Positions 22,601-31,079 of a stretch of 64,000 nucleotides of DNA are shown in pieces (within the stretch, counting starts at the first letter, position 1; the number at the start of each line of letters is the position of its first letter). The notes under the pieces are model-generated. The model worked only from the letters and a program-made list of their open reading frames with translations, searched no databases and had not been told where the DNA came from. Source of the DNA: Sycobia sp. Sy_11 (lineage: Eukaryota; Arthropoda; Insecta; Hymenoptera; Epichrysomallidae); contig JACCIC010000097.1 in the NCBI GenBank assembly GCA_018907035.1, positions 570,001 to 634,000 on the forward strand, in the 5' to 3' direction. The position numbers and the translations under genes were made by a program.

Positions 22601-25161
22601 GCAGTGCTGCCAATAGTTCCGAGTTCCGATAGAAGGTGTTGTTCTCCATTGACTCACGGTAGTGACCGTGGCGTCGTCATTGATCTTCCGACGCTCAGCT
22701 TTGATGATAGGTTTAGCGGTGCACCGCATAGAGATCGCTGTGTTTGACTCCATGGCTCGATATTACATCTCCGTGGATCGTAGTTCCACTTCGCTTTCGT
22801 TGAAAGGCTGGTGCTCTCTACGCGCACCTCTTTAATTGCAGTCTTCTTACCGATTCACTGGTGGTTCGCGCCTGCTGTTGCTCAACGCTGGTGGACTTTC
22901 TTTCTTCTGAACCACCATTTCCGTTCTTGGAGTCTTCTCAGCGATATAATGTTTTCTTTCTTGGTATGTCATCACGCTTTACTCTGATCACTCAGAATCA
23001 CTGTTTTAGCTGGCTAATCGGACCGATCGCTGACCAGTCCATTGTAGAATATCATTCAGTCGTCTACTGAGTTAAAAATTGTCGCCAATCGGTCACCTTT
23101 ACGCGCGAAATTTCTTTGCAATTCTAATTTATCAATTGTCTGCCGATACTCCCACTGGTTTCATGATAAAGTATTCGGTGATTCTAAAATTATCCCGCTC
23201 TTCAATTAGCTTGGATCTCGGATGAGACCTAAAATTTGTGGGAATCGAGAAAGGGAAGAATAGTGTAGATAAGTTCTTAATTTATTATCAATTTAATAAA
23301 TGAAGGCACTTTATTTAATTCAAAAAGGTGTAGGGTATATCTGGATCTGCTACTCCCACGGATTTTTTCGCGTACGGCTCTTCTTCTACGGGTCTTTTTC
23401 TGTTTTTTTTTTTTTTATTAAAAATACTTTATTCAAGAAAAATTATATACATATACACAGTGGGAAAAAGACATGGTGGTAAGGACCGCATTCGTTACAA
23501 TAAGTTTTTACAATTGTGATGTCGCATACAAAGTTACTTACATACTAGTAGCGTGTACAACGCTTAATGTTAGGTATTCCAGTGTTCTGTTAGGAAAAAT
23601 TTAACTGTATGATAGTGGTGGAAAAACTAGCTATACTAACATATCATGTTCTTCTACGGGTCTTGTTCTTCTCAGCCGGATCTCTTTCTCGGAGGAACAC
23701 TCTCCTTCAATAGAATTCATAGAATTCAATACAATCGTAGTTGTTTCCCGGCCTCTTTCTATTGCATTAGTGTGGAATTACTTTGCTACCGAAGCGGGAG
23801 AACGGACGAGGTGAAAGACGTAGGGGTGGGGCGAAATTACTGGCGACGGATGTCATTATCTAAAGACACTTGGGTTTCCCACTATCAGAGTAAATTGGAT
23901 TAGTGTTCTACCAGCCAACCACTATGTATTTCTATATTATTTAATTTGTAATGTTCTCTATTTAAGAAAAACAAATATCCCTTTCTAGATACGGATGTTT
24001 TTATAACGTATTATGACTATAAAATAGTTTCTCCTAGAATTTCTATGTAGCCGTTGTAGAAGCATCCTAAAGGAGAAATTGTGCTTATTACGGTTAAAGC
24101 TAACTTAAGATGGAGTGATTCCGCCACTATGACTTCTCATAATGTGATGTGACGCCATTAAGATCATGTTTCCTAAGCCCTTTCTCTTCACTTTAATATC
24201 GGAAACTAGCAGATGTGTTAGGAAATTAAACTTTTAACATACAACGAGACATAATCATCAAGAGTTTCAAGTAGAGAGGAAGTTGCTAAAATAATGGAGC
24301 AGATGCGTCATCGCATTTTTAAGTAGTGTCGAGTTGGAATCATGTTGGTGTGCGTTTATTATAGTATCGTTTATACTCGCACTTCTCCGCGTAGTTTTAA
24401 AAAATAGAAATATGATCAATGAAAACTATTATATTACTTTGTGTGTATATATCTATCCATAAACGTATGTACAACTTATATATTAATTTTATTTATTTGC
24501 AGAAAGCAGTATATTATTTGAAAAAATCATCCAATATGAATAATATGATTGCTTGTAACGACTATTTACGATGTTCTATGATAATGGATAAAAATTTTGA
24601 TCCTACTACTTATTTATTAGAACAGTTGGAGAAAAGAAAACTTGAGCCGGAAAATAATATTCAAGCTCTTTTATTAAATATCGCATTTAGTTATTTAAAG
24701 AAAAACAATCTTAAATCATCATTAGAGTATTTTTTACATGCTATCGAAATAGATCCAAATGACATTTCCTTAACTGTAAGTATTATTTAAAAACTTTTAG
24801 TATTTCTTTTTAATTTTTTATTAATACAACTAAGAAATCTTGGGGCATAAAATAATTAATTATGCTACATCAGTTGTAATGATTATTTCATTACTTTTTT
24901 ATTGTATTCAGAATATTATATAGGTTTAGAAAATATATTTTACAATCTGTAACTTTATTTTAAATTAAATTTTTTTCTTTTTAGCAACACTGTTCAATTT
25001 TTATACCATCTCGTACTCAAAATATTTATAATGTATTGTCGCAGGACGTATTTCCTATAATTAAAAACCGTGGTTCTGAATTGGATGAAAGGACTTTAGA
25101 ACGGTATGAAGAGTTGCAAAGTTATTATGAACAATATATGGAAAACAAAAATAGTATATGA
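10795..25161 (+). CDS. TPR protein with IFIT-like N-terminus, four coding exons
   Basis: Coding exons are 10795-11072, 18624-19260, 24503-24775 and 24985-25161. Each junction has a GT donor and AG acceptor, and joining them gives an uninterrupted 454-residue frame. The first exon holds LKKLQCPFNWNMDDID, resembling the IFIT start (L-x2-L-x-C-x-F-x-W-N then D-I-D). TPR-like helix pairs follow: GMTEALKFIQKALNDNP, YKLSQNPTYGIFLAQMY, SKALKLYKEIF, FNKAVYYLKKSS and LKSSLEYFLHAIEIDPND. Length and layout match the 470-490 residues usual for IFITs, which are antiviral RNA-binding proteins known mainly from vertebrates. The family call is inference; a generic TPR adaptor is the alternative. No signal peptide or membrane segment is seen. 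The gene is probably functional. Confidence 0.82.
11073..11714. other. TPR gene intron 1, start
   Basis: AT-rich intron sequence with no recognised repeat before the inverted duplication begins at about 11715. Confidence 0.5.
11715..12515 (-). repeat. Inverted duplication, left arm
   Basis: The reverse complement matches 14368-15200 with scattered substitutions and small indels. Shared words include CGTGGACCAAATGATGTG, AATAAACTCGGCTATTTGT, TTTATCACAATCAGTAGGA and GCCTAACTATTTTACTTTT-type blocks. On the minus strand at about 12515-12345 the arm encodes a decayed version of the short frame at 14345-14542, ending YEFTRGPNDVKINSAIC. The arm lies inside TPR intron 1. Confidence 0.8.
12540..14340. 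other. Spacer between the inverted arms, partly GC-rich
   Basis: The first 900 bases (about 12570-13480) are richer in G and C, with small inverted words such as GCGCGCATTGGGCGC, and resemble retroelement LTR or UTR sequence, but no ends can be set. The rest is AT-rich with a (TA)n run at 13766-13825. No coding frame is convincing. Confidence 0.45.
13766..13825. repeat. (TA)n microsatellite
   Basis: Pure TA run of about 60 bases in TPR intron 1. Confidence 0.95.
14345..14542 (+). pseudogene. Unrecognised exon-like frame in the right arm
   Basis: This 65-codon frame reads as ordinary protein (KIAEECSPKTIDDSKQLI, then FYEFTRGPNDVKINSAIC) and ends in TAA. The same segment recurs inverted at 12515-12345 with a scrambled first third but a conserved second half. 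It looks like the last exon of a gene copied together with its 3' UTR. No family is recognised. No donor or upstream exon can be tied to it on the + strand. Confidence 0.35.
14368..15200 (+). repeat. Inverted duplication, right arm
   Basis: Partner of 11715-12515, separated by about 1.85 kb. Matching runs from GGGAACGGGCCTG at the inner edge out to the AACTATTTTACTTTT block near 15165-15180. A transcript crossing both arms, as the TPR pre-mRNA would, could fold into a long imperfect hairpin. Confidence 0.8.
15320..16246 (-). pseudogene. Unrecognised minus-strand exon fragments
   Basis: Three frames in a row on the minus strand read as real helical protein: 16246-16007 (KDQLLWINFIDSLRNGI), 15966-15763 (EILEIISDGLKTNNDVKIAL, then FKMLLDCYLSALSDEE) and 15520-15320 (NITVKRLGIYISVLRN). 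The second frame extends upstream to an in-frame TAG at about 15972, and the first frame is joined only by a shift, so the copy looks broken. The helical repeats suggest a HEAT/ARM-type protein, but no family can be named. The pieces point toward the left arm of the inverted duplication, which carries a further exon-like frame on the same strand. Confidence 0.4.
16250..17640. other. TPR intron 1, AT-rich part
   Basis: A (TA)n run lies at about 16580-16633. At 16792-16860 a short GC-richer piece (GGCGGTTCTCAAATTTGCC) resembles the end of a hAT-type element but has no partner end. The rest is AT-rich with no gene. Confidence 0.45.
16580..16633. repeat. (TA)n microsatellite
   Basis: TA run in TPR intron 1. 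The adjacent Tyr/Ile-rich minus-strand frame is an artefact. Confidence 0.9.
17646..17775 (-). repeat. tRNA-derived SINE, body fragment
   Basis: The reverse complement matches the body of the SINE at 38535-38725. Shared words include GTGCTTTGTTTACAAACAC, ATCGTAGACCT, CGCTGATTAGCACCG and AAATAGAGCG. The tRNA-like head is eroded in this copy. It lies in TPR intron 1. Confidence 0.7.
17935..18198 (+). repeat. Dispersed repeat A, copy 1 (internally deleted)
   Basis: Matches 26125-26490 in the same orientation. Both carry CCAGAG-CCATATA, GGACGA-TTTTTAG, GGGCGCC-C-CCGCG, TATCCTGATTGAATTACTTT and AAAATAAACTGAAACCAAA. This copy lacks about 95 bases present in the other after the CCGCGGCCAG block. 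No coding capacity. Confidence 0.75.
18225..18475 (-). repeat. Fragment of the 1.9 kb repeat
   Basis: Shares GAAGTGGACG, GAAAGCGACGAT, ATAGATATTATTGAA and neighbouring spacing with 8060-8250 of the left 1.9 kb copy, but lacks the terminal GATGCTAGT and everything upstream. The preceding GTATTTTAAATTAAATACC word recurs at about 52304. Confidence 0.6.
18624..19260 (+). CDS. TPR gene coding exon 2
   Basis: Encodes residues 93-305. The acceptor TTTTCAG ends at 18623; the first base completes a Ser codon split with exon 1. The donor AAT/GTATGT at 19261 is strong. It contains most of the TPR helices, including MGWSTYHQLGMTEALKFI and AFFQAYKLSQNPTYGIF. No stop or frameshift. Confidence 0.88.
19261..19509. 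other. TPR gene intron 2, start
   Basis: Short unremarkable intron sequence ahead of the Gypsy remnant. Confidence 0.5.
19510..20245 (-). pseudogene. Gypsy integrase remnant
   Basis: A frame at 20245-20051 holds the RNase H-integrase linker (DALSREAQINQIREPLIGRI) and the start of the integrase N-terminal region. The next pieces, near 19960-19850, read GNSQVERINAIV, the segment carrying the last catalytic Glu. The zinc-binding and central core parts between them are missing. The 19820-19569 frame holds the charged C-terminal region. Integrase would insert the element cDNA into the chromosome; this copy cannot. Confidence 0.72.
20250..21420 (-). pseudogene. Gypsy reverse transcriptase and RNase H
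   Basis: The frame at 21401-21090 gives VLEPKKADMPCICIDHKLLN and the substrate-binding segment FLLTVELKNGFFHV. The frame at 21075-20890 holds KLMDDGV at the catalytic Tyr-x-Asp-Asp position. Downstream, LQQFLGFYFRKF and the RNase H pieces SKEGYGAILLQK and CELELLVIVRALRKFRNYLY lie at about 20780-20400. Several stops and shifts separate the pieces. Confidence 0.82.
21430..22755 (-). pseudogene. Gypsy gag and aspartic protease
   Basis: Gag fragments include PDELLLKYLVDGIPGEGLQK near 22230-22160 and a decayed zinc knuckle YFHCGKPGHIRRQY near 22060-22000, in which flanking Cys residues are lost. The protease active-site area reads ALIDLSAFISIIRDD near 21830-21780, with the usual D-T/S-G triplet not intact. 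The frame at 21764-21579 continues the protease. The N-terminal gag frame is 22753-22406. Confidence 0.7.
23085..23900 (-). repeat. Candidate 5' LTR of the minus-strand Gypsy
   Basis: This lies immediately upstream of gag on the minus strand. The sequence after its end reads TGGCGACAATTTTTAAC, which could be a tRNA primer site. It contains an AATAAAG polyadenylation-like word near 23315. A 252-base LINE fragment splits it. No matching 3' LTR is found near 19300-19510, so the LTR call rests on position. Confidence 0.4.
23397..23648 (-). mobile_element. 5'-truncated LINE or retroposon insertion with 16-base TSD
   Basis: The 252-base insert begins on the + strand with a long T run, the complement of a poly(A) tail, preceded on the minus strand by GAATAAAG. 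It is flanked by identical copies of TTCTTCTACGGGTCTT at 23381-23396 and 23649-23664. This is the signature of target-primed reverse transcription. It has no coding frame, as expected for a 3' end. The parent LINE is not identifiable. Confidence 0.85.
23901..24502. other. TPR intron 2, end
   Basis: No recognisable repeat or gene. It ends with the acceptor TTATTTGCAG at 24502. Confidence 0.5.
24503..24775 (+). CDS. TPR gene coding exon 3
   Basis: Encodes residues 306-396 in phase 0 at both ends. The donor ACT/GTAAGT at 24776 is strong. Contains KAVYYLKKSS and a clear TPR ending in LEYFLHAIEIDPND. Confidence 0.88.
24985..25161 (+). CDS. TPR gene coding exon 4 (terminal)
   Basis: The acceptor TCTTTTTAG ends at 24984. 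Encodes residues 397-454: QHCSIFIPSRTQNIYNVL, then an acidic, Tyr-rich helix (LERYEELQSYYEQY), and stops with TGA at 25159-25161. Confidence 0.85.
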   Translation, partial: QHCSIFIPSRTQNIYNVLSQDVFPIIKNRGSELDERTLERYEELQSYYEQYMENKNSI

Positions 25162-25254
25162 TATATGAAAAATCTAAAATAGACATTGTAGAGACATAGA
25201 GAAGAATATAACAATTTTTTATCACACTGTTCGCACTTTATGTATATTTACGTA

Positions 25255-25260
25255 AATAAA
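25255..25260 (+). promoter_or_regulatory. Poly(A) signal of the TPR gene
   Basis: AATAAA lies 94 bases after the stop codon and is the first good signal downstream. Confidence 0.6.
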
Positions 25261-25555
25261 AACTACTATTTTTATTCTTAATCAAAATTACTGAACAGAG
25301 TATATATATATACTTTCCTCCAAATAAGTCAACTCATAAAATACTGTTCTGACCCTTTCATATTATCATTTTCTCATCAAAGAAATCTTTGAAAATCTCT
25401 ATCTTCTTCTATAATTCTAATTCTTAAAAATATATTTTTCATGTCGGATTTCAATGCTACTATAAATTTTTTAAATAACATTAAAATGTGTTAAATAACA
25501 ATTTTTTAGACAACTTGTATAATTCATCTTGTGAGTCCAAGTATTGATGATAATC
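25261..25555. other. Downstream of the TPR gene
   Basis: AT-rich sequence with nothing recognisable. Confidence 0.5.
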
Positions 25556-25660
25556 AGTGACGGAGACCTACGATGTGTTTGTGTACGACGTACATGCAAG
25601 CTTTCAAGCGATTATTGAGTCAATTAGCTGAGACTGGGACTTGAACTCGATATATTGTGG
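25556..25660 (-). repeat. tRNA-derived SINE fragment
   Basis: The reverse complement contains a B-box-like GAGTTCAAGTCCC and then CAAACACATCGTAGGTC and CACTGATTA, matching the head and body of the SINE at 38535-38725. Confidence 0.65.
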
Positions 25661-26124
25661 AATTTTATCGAAATTCAATATACAAAAAAGCCTGTTCTGC
25701 CTTATTGGCTTTTATAAAAATTAATATCTTTTATTACGTCTCCATTGATAAAACAGTGGTAAGCGTAACAGTAACGTCAATTATTGTTGTGCGATTTTGC
25801 ATCGATGAGTTCTTCTGAATTCACCAAATTAAAAATTTTATTTATTGAATACTTGACAGATACTTTCAAATTAAAAATTGTATTTATAGAATACAATTGA
25901 CTGATACTTCTGATCCCGTCTTCAAAAAATTTAGCGCCATTATATTAGACAAAAATCATTGAGGAATTGTAGTTTCCGGATTTTAATACGCAACCTATCC
26001 TACTATTAGAAGGCACCATTTAGAAATATTCGAAAATGTGCACTTTTACATATTTGATGTGCGCGCGCGTGCGTGTGCGTGTATGCACGAGGGCGGTTCA
26101 ATAAGTGAAGCTGGTGTTATCAGA

Positions 26125-26490
26125 GATAATAACAGATTGCCAGAGCCCATATAACAAGGCAGGACGATTTTTTAGTTGCCGTTAACGGGCGCCTCGCCGC
26201 GTCCAGTCACTGAAGCCGGCGCACTCTTGAGAGTGCATGATCTGAAATTAGTTACCAAACTATGAATCGATATTGAATGAAATATACACTATTCGGCGCG
26301 GTTATCTGTCAAGTTTGAAAACAATCGCTCATGAACCATTTTTTTTATATTTTCAGATGTATTGTGTAAATACTATTTTACAATATATCTTTATGTATGA
26401 AATTTTCGGAATGATATTTTATCCTGATTGAATTACTTTAATTACCGTATCTATTGTTAAAATAAACTGAAACCAAACAAGCTTCTTAAC
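26125..26490 (+). repeat. Dispersed repeat A, copy 2
   Basis: Longer partner of 17935-18198, with an extra block of about 95 bases after the CCGCGTCCAG word. Ends in AAAATAAACTGAAACC. No protein frame. In both places it lies downstream of a minus-strand SINE fragment. Confidence 0.75.
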
Positions 26491-26540
26491 ACTGAATATT
26501 AAATATATTTTCATCTATAGAATTATATTTTCTTTCTAAC

Positions 26541-26544
26541 ACGA

Positions 26545-26582
<38 letters not shown>
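26541..26582. repeat. (CA)n microsatellite
   Basis: CA dinucleotide run of about 40 bases. Confidence 0.9.
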
Positions 26583-26586
<4 letters not shown>

Positions 26587-26589
26587 AAA

Positions 26590-27495
26590 ATCTGAAGTAA
26601 TCGATGCTTGTAAAATTATTTTTAAACACATACAAATTTTAATAAACTAAAATAATCTCAAATGAATCATGTGGAGATTTGATTGATATACCTGAAGATT
26701 TGCCTAATAATGTTCCAACGAAAGTAATAATTCTGTAATATATTAAAAAGTTTACATATAGTTTATTTATAATGTTATTTATAATTGTATAAAAATAATC
26801 ATATTCATTAATATTATTTTTGTACGATTTCACGTTTCTATATTTATTTGTTTATATGTTATTACTTAATAATATAATATCGTAAATTAAAATTAATTAA
26901 TAAACTAATCAATATTTTTTAATTTTGAACAAAAATAACAGATGATAATAGTGTCACAACAAGATGATAAGCATAAAAAATGACATAAAAAGAATCAAAG
27001 GTTTATTGCTAAATAACTACTGTTCATTTTCACAAAATTTAGTTTTAAATCATTCAACATGATTACGTAACATGAAAGATTATGAATTTTTCAAAAATTT
27101 GAATTTGCTGCAATTTTACATATAGTGAAAGTTGCAAAAAAATTACAAAATTTGTACTTCAACAATCATAAAATTTTTAATATGCATTTTAGGAGAATGA
27201 TGCTTAGAACTTTTTTATTTAAAATAATCTATTTTTTCAGAAAAAAATTTTTCGGTATAGAATGTTATTCTTTTCGATTTGTTCAAATAATTGTGATTTA
27301 AACAATGTACTACCCTGATTTTAAAAAAGACCTCGGAATTCGTATTCTACGGGTCAAAATATATAAGAAGCCAAATTTTTCTCTGGGGACATTTCATTCA
27401 TAAGGAGGAAGATTTTAAAGGGGAGAAAGATTTAATTTACAATTCTCTAGTCTAAAACAGAATCTGTCGCTATAATGCAGTAATGTTGATTTCTG
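26590..27495. other. AT-rich intergenic stretch
   Basis: No gene or recognised repeat. The short frame at 26833-26639 is Asn/Tyr/Ile-rich and not supported. Confidence 0.5.
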
Positions 27496-28349
27496 TTATT
27501 CCTGAGATTGAAACGTCGAGAAGTAGCTTGTTAATCCCTCGATAGAAGCTGATGTGACCTCCTCGACATTCCTGGGCTTCCGTAGGGAGAGCTGTTGCGG
27601 TGAGCTGATACCAAAAATGTCGAGAAGGTTTATCCCAGGCGAGGTTTCAATAATCTGCGAGATCGCGTAATTAGCGTAGCAATTGTTCGCTAGTACGAGT
27701 TCGCGTATATTTGATGATCCCGGGATCAATGGAAGCGTATAATAAACTACGTTCATCTGGGGGTTCACGGAGTAGCTGAACTCCATTTACGCTCGGAGAA
27801 GACAGCTTTTAGCATGCTGCTAATATGCGTCTCTTTGTCGATGCTTGTGCAATCTTTAATCTGTAATCGTTTAAGGTTGGATTCTGAACCACGAAAAGGT
27901 AAACCGACCGAATTATCAAACGTTTGCAATTTACTAGTTCTAGGGTGGATTCCGAGTAGCACGTTCCTAGTAACCTTACCTGAAGTAATTGTTTTCGTGG
28001 ATATTTAAAATCATCAAGTCTTTTATTTTTAGAAAGCGGTTCGGAATATCGCGAGTTTGTTCGAGGTACAATTCTGTCGTTCTGTAGATGTCTGACAGTA
28101 TTGTCAGAATTGTGGGTGCTATATTCACTCCCGTTAGATCGATTTTTGTCAATTGCAAGGGCCTGCGGAGTGATCTAACAGCTTGTGCGTGGAGAATGCA
28201 TAGACAACTGCCGAATTGAAGAGTTCGCGTCGCTTGTCGATTACTATACTTTTGAAGTAAAATCGTTGCGCGTCAATTTCCATTAATGTGAAACCTTTAT
28301 TTGTTGTATACCAAAACGAAGTCGATGACAAAAGACGGGGTTCTCGCAC
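27496..28349 (-). pseudogene. Leucine-rich-repeat protein fragment
   Basis: Four overlapping minus-strand frames (28349-28149, 28158-27976, 27962-27765, 27786-27496) read through as one protein if three frameshifts are allowed. The content is LRR-like: LQLTKIDLTGVNIAPTILTI, TTELYLEQTRDIPNRFLK, LKRLQIKDCTSID and NIRELVLANNCYANY. This is typical of F-box or adaptor LRR proteins that bind partner proteins, but no F-box is visible. The base composition is more GC-rich than the surrounding AT-rich sequence. It may be a host pseudogene or a gene captured beside the adjacent Gypsy remnant. Confidence 0.5.
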
Positions 28350-28376
28350 CTATTTAACAAAACATTAGATCCTATG

Positions 28377-29640
28377 TTAATGTTGTACGAAGATGGTTGA
28401 ATATCTGCCCAGCTTGTAAGTAAAGCTGCCCAGGGTGTGTGAGTACTTCAACGTATTTTCTCTAAGTATGTTCGGTCGGTGCTTAGTGCATTTTTGAGCC
28501 GTGATAAGTGGTTCGTTCATTACCAAGTTTTGTCGCGGTATTTCCGGGATTAAGACATCGCAATACTCGCTATCCGAGCCTGAACCGCGGGTCGGTGGGG
28601 CGCGTGGCGTCCGGTTTGACCGAAAATGAACACGAATGAACACGTAAACCGTAAGCGCGATCGTTGTGCCGTTCACGGCGTACAAATTTGTCTGAATCAT
28701 CAGCGGCGTGCGCGATCTGTGGGTTATTGACCGGAATTACCGAGACGTCTGCACTTGTGTCGATTAAATACACTATTCCCGAAGATTTATCGATGAGGAG
28801 GACACGGTTTGAATTCACGCTCAATTAGTTTTCCGAAAGCTTCGTCGTGTTTTTACACGAGAATTCCGCGTAGCAGGAAGGCTTCTTGACACACAACTTG
28901 GCCGTGTTGCCTTAATTGGAATGGCCTTTACACAAATCATTAATTAACTGTGGTTCGCATTTTTTTCTCTGTTTTTTTGTTCGATTTTTCCGGGGCGTCG
29001 CGCCGTTTAGGATGTCTTTTCGGATTATTGGTTGGTTTCAAACCGACGTATTCGCGAGATTTAGCGTGCTGACGCGAACGGTTTTTGGAAACTAATTGAT
29101 GCTGTAGGTTTGTTCGCGCTTATTTGTGTACGACGAATCTCGTATCGAAGCTGTTCAATCGCTATTGCGACCGATGTCGATTCGAGTGACGCGCGTTCTT
29201 CTGAGAGGTATCCGTCCTCCATCATTACCTCAAACACTTTGACAGGGGGTCGCGGAGCTTCTTCACTATTGTCATTTATAATTGCACAACGCATATACTA
29301 CGATTGACCTAACTACGTCGGATGTAATCCGAGCGACCGTCTCCTGTAACATTTCTTGAAGAAATGCGCTGGGCTTCCGATTGCCCATCTCCACATTGCG
29401 AAAAAGCTTCTCTAGCTTTTGTCTCTCTGAGACCGCGTGTTGGTTAAGCAATTCCATTTTTAACGTGTTGCACATCGCATCCACTGGGAGCTTGTGGAAG
29501 AGACCAGAGGTCGTACGTATAATGTCACTGAGCAAGTGGCTTATGAGTATCTCAAATTTCTCAATATCTGATATGATGTCTTTAGCGATCAGCATCATCT
29601 CAAATACGTTAAACCAACCTGCTGCTTCAGTTTTCACAAA
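28377..29640 (-). pseudogene. Ty3/Gypsy gag-protease remnant
   Basis: The frame at 29637-29272 resembles a Gypsy capsid domain (GWFNVFEMMLIAKDI, then LEKLFRNVEMGNRKPSAFLQ). The next frames give a CCHC-like pair near 28960-28870. A retropepsin segment IVYLIDTSADVSVIPV lies near 28780-28735, where the usual catalytic Asp-Thr-Gly reads Asp-Thr-Ser. The frame at 28700-28377 continues the protease in another phase. No reverse transcriptase follows. The gag layout is of the CsRn1/Kabuki type; that sub-clade is inferred. Confidence 0.72.
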
Positions 29641-30202
29641 ATTGATGAATCGGACAGATTTCCCTGTTCGTGGTTCATGTAGTTCGGCTGGGAGAGCCGG
29701 TTGCTACGTATTTGCTAAGTTTCCGAGTTGATCGACCGAGTTAGCATGTGTCCCGAGGAGATTGTTGATAAGCGTGCTAAGGTCCTCTACCTGCGAAGGT
29801 TCAATAAACCATTAATTTCAATTATTCATGAAATGAAATTTTAATTCACCATTATTTTTAATTAATCTAATAGCCTTTGTGGATTATTCAGATTATGTCA
29901 CGGTCTACAGCTGAGCAACTTCCTATCACTGCGTTGATAGCTAACCAATACGATAAAATCTAGCATCCAACGTTATACCGATATTGTGTAGTAAAGTAAC
30001 GGCAACATACGATTTGACAGACTGTATTCAAGTGCTAACTTATTTACAAACATATGAATGGCGTGATTTGTCGGACCAGGCGGTTCCTAATCCCAAAAAT
30101 CTAAACCCAAACTCTTTGCAAATGTGTATATGTACTTATAACTTAGTTTCCGAAAATTGAGTTAACAGGCGCCATCATTTGTATAAACATTATAATGTTT
30201 TG
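29641..30202. other. Unassigned stretch between Gypsy gag and mariner
   Basis: No supported gene. The first 150 bases may be the start of the minus-strand Gypsy gag. The mariner terminal repeat expected just before 30203 is not clearly recognisable. Confidence 0.4.
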
Positions 30203-30760
30203 ATCAGTCAAAAATGAATCGTGATAAATCGTTTTTTCGAGATGTCCTTTTGTACTATTTTGATTTGAGAAAAAGTGTAGCAGAAACTTATCAATTGCTT
30301 CAAGAATGTTATGACAAACAAGCTCCAAGCTCCAGCGCTCACAACAGGTAAAGAGTGCTTTCAGCGGTTTTGAAGTAGAGATATTGATGTTAATGACAAA
30401 GAACGTTCTGGACAACCGAAAAAGTTTGAAGATAGTGAATTGCAAGCATATATTCGATGAAAACACAGCTCAAACGCAAAAAGAACTCGATAATAAGTTA
30501 GGATTCAGTGACAGAGCCGTTGGCAAATGTTTACATGCAATGGGAAAGATTCATAAAAAAGGAAATTTGATGCCGCACGAATTGACCGAATGTACCATTA
30601 TGAATCGATATAACATTACACTGTCTTTGATTGTCAGGCAAAAAAGAAGATTTTTCTGTGGCGTATTGTGACTGGTGATGAAAAGTGGATCTACTATGAC
30701 AATTCTAAGTGCAATAATCCATGAGTGGACCCAGGCTAATCGTTCACATGTACACCAAGA
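30203..30760 (+). pseudogene. Mariner transposase, N-terminal half
   Basis: Fragments in shifting frames follow the mariner order: RKSVAETYQLLQECY, ERSGQPKKFEDSEL, AQTQKELDNKLGFSDRAVGK (second helix-turn-helix), GKIHKKGNLMPHELTE and VTGDEKWIYYDNSK (first catalytic Asp). After about 30755 the sequence switches to Gypsy protease, so the catalytic C-terminal half is missing. Similar in type to the 48602 and 50066 mariners but much more decayed. Confidence 0.8.
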
Positions 30761-30769
30761 CGGAACCGA

Positions 30770-31064
30770 TAAAAACATTATGCGTGAGGATGTCCTGAAA
30801 AAGGTTAATATCGATAGCCAAAATAAAATAGAGGAAATCTGCGTGTGTCTACAGGGAGCCTGTGGACCGATTCACACTCTCGGCACTATAACGCTATCAA
30901 CAGTTATTAATAACGTAGCATACGATCTGGAATACCTCATAGTGCCAACACAAAGTATGCCTTCACCCGTACTAATAGGTGATCCACTGCTTGATGTCAC
31001 TAAAATAGAGCTAAGCAAAGAAGGACCAGCTTTAACGCCGCTAGTGCGGCCGGAGTACTTGTAA
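30770..31064 (+). pseudogene. Gypsy protease C-terminal part
   Basis: The frame shared with the mariner junction reads YDLEYLIVPTQSMPSPVLIG and DPLLDVTKIEL, the typical end of a Gypsy retropepsin before the RT. The Asp-Thr-Gly active site is missing because the 5' part is lost. It ends at a TAA at about 31062 that separates it from the RT frame. Confidence 0.7.
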
Positions 31065-31079
31065 CTCATTCAAGATGAA

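Larger units (their letters stand above)
19510..23080 (-). mobile_element. Degraded Ty3/Gypsy retrotransposon in TPR intron 2
   Basis: On the minus strand, pieces of gag, protease, reverse transcriptase, RNase H and integrase follow in Gypsy order from about 22750 to 19510, with an LTR-like segment upstream (to about 23900). Numerous stops and an internal deletion in integrase make it inactive. It lies antisense to the TPR gene. Confidence 0.85.
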
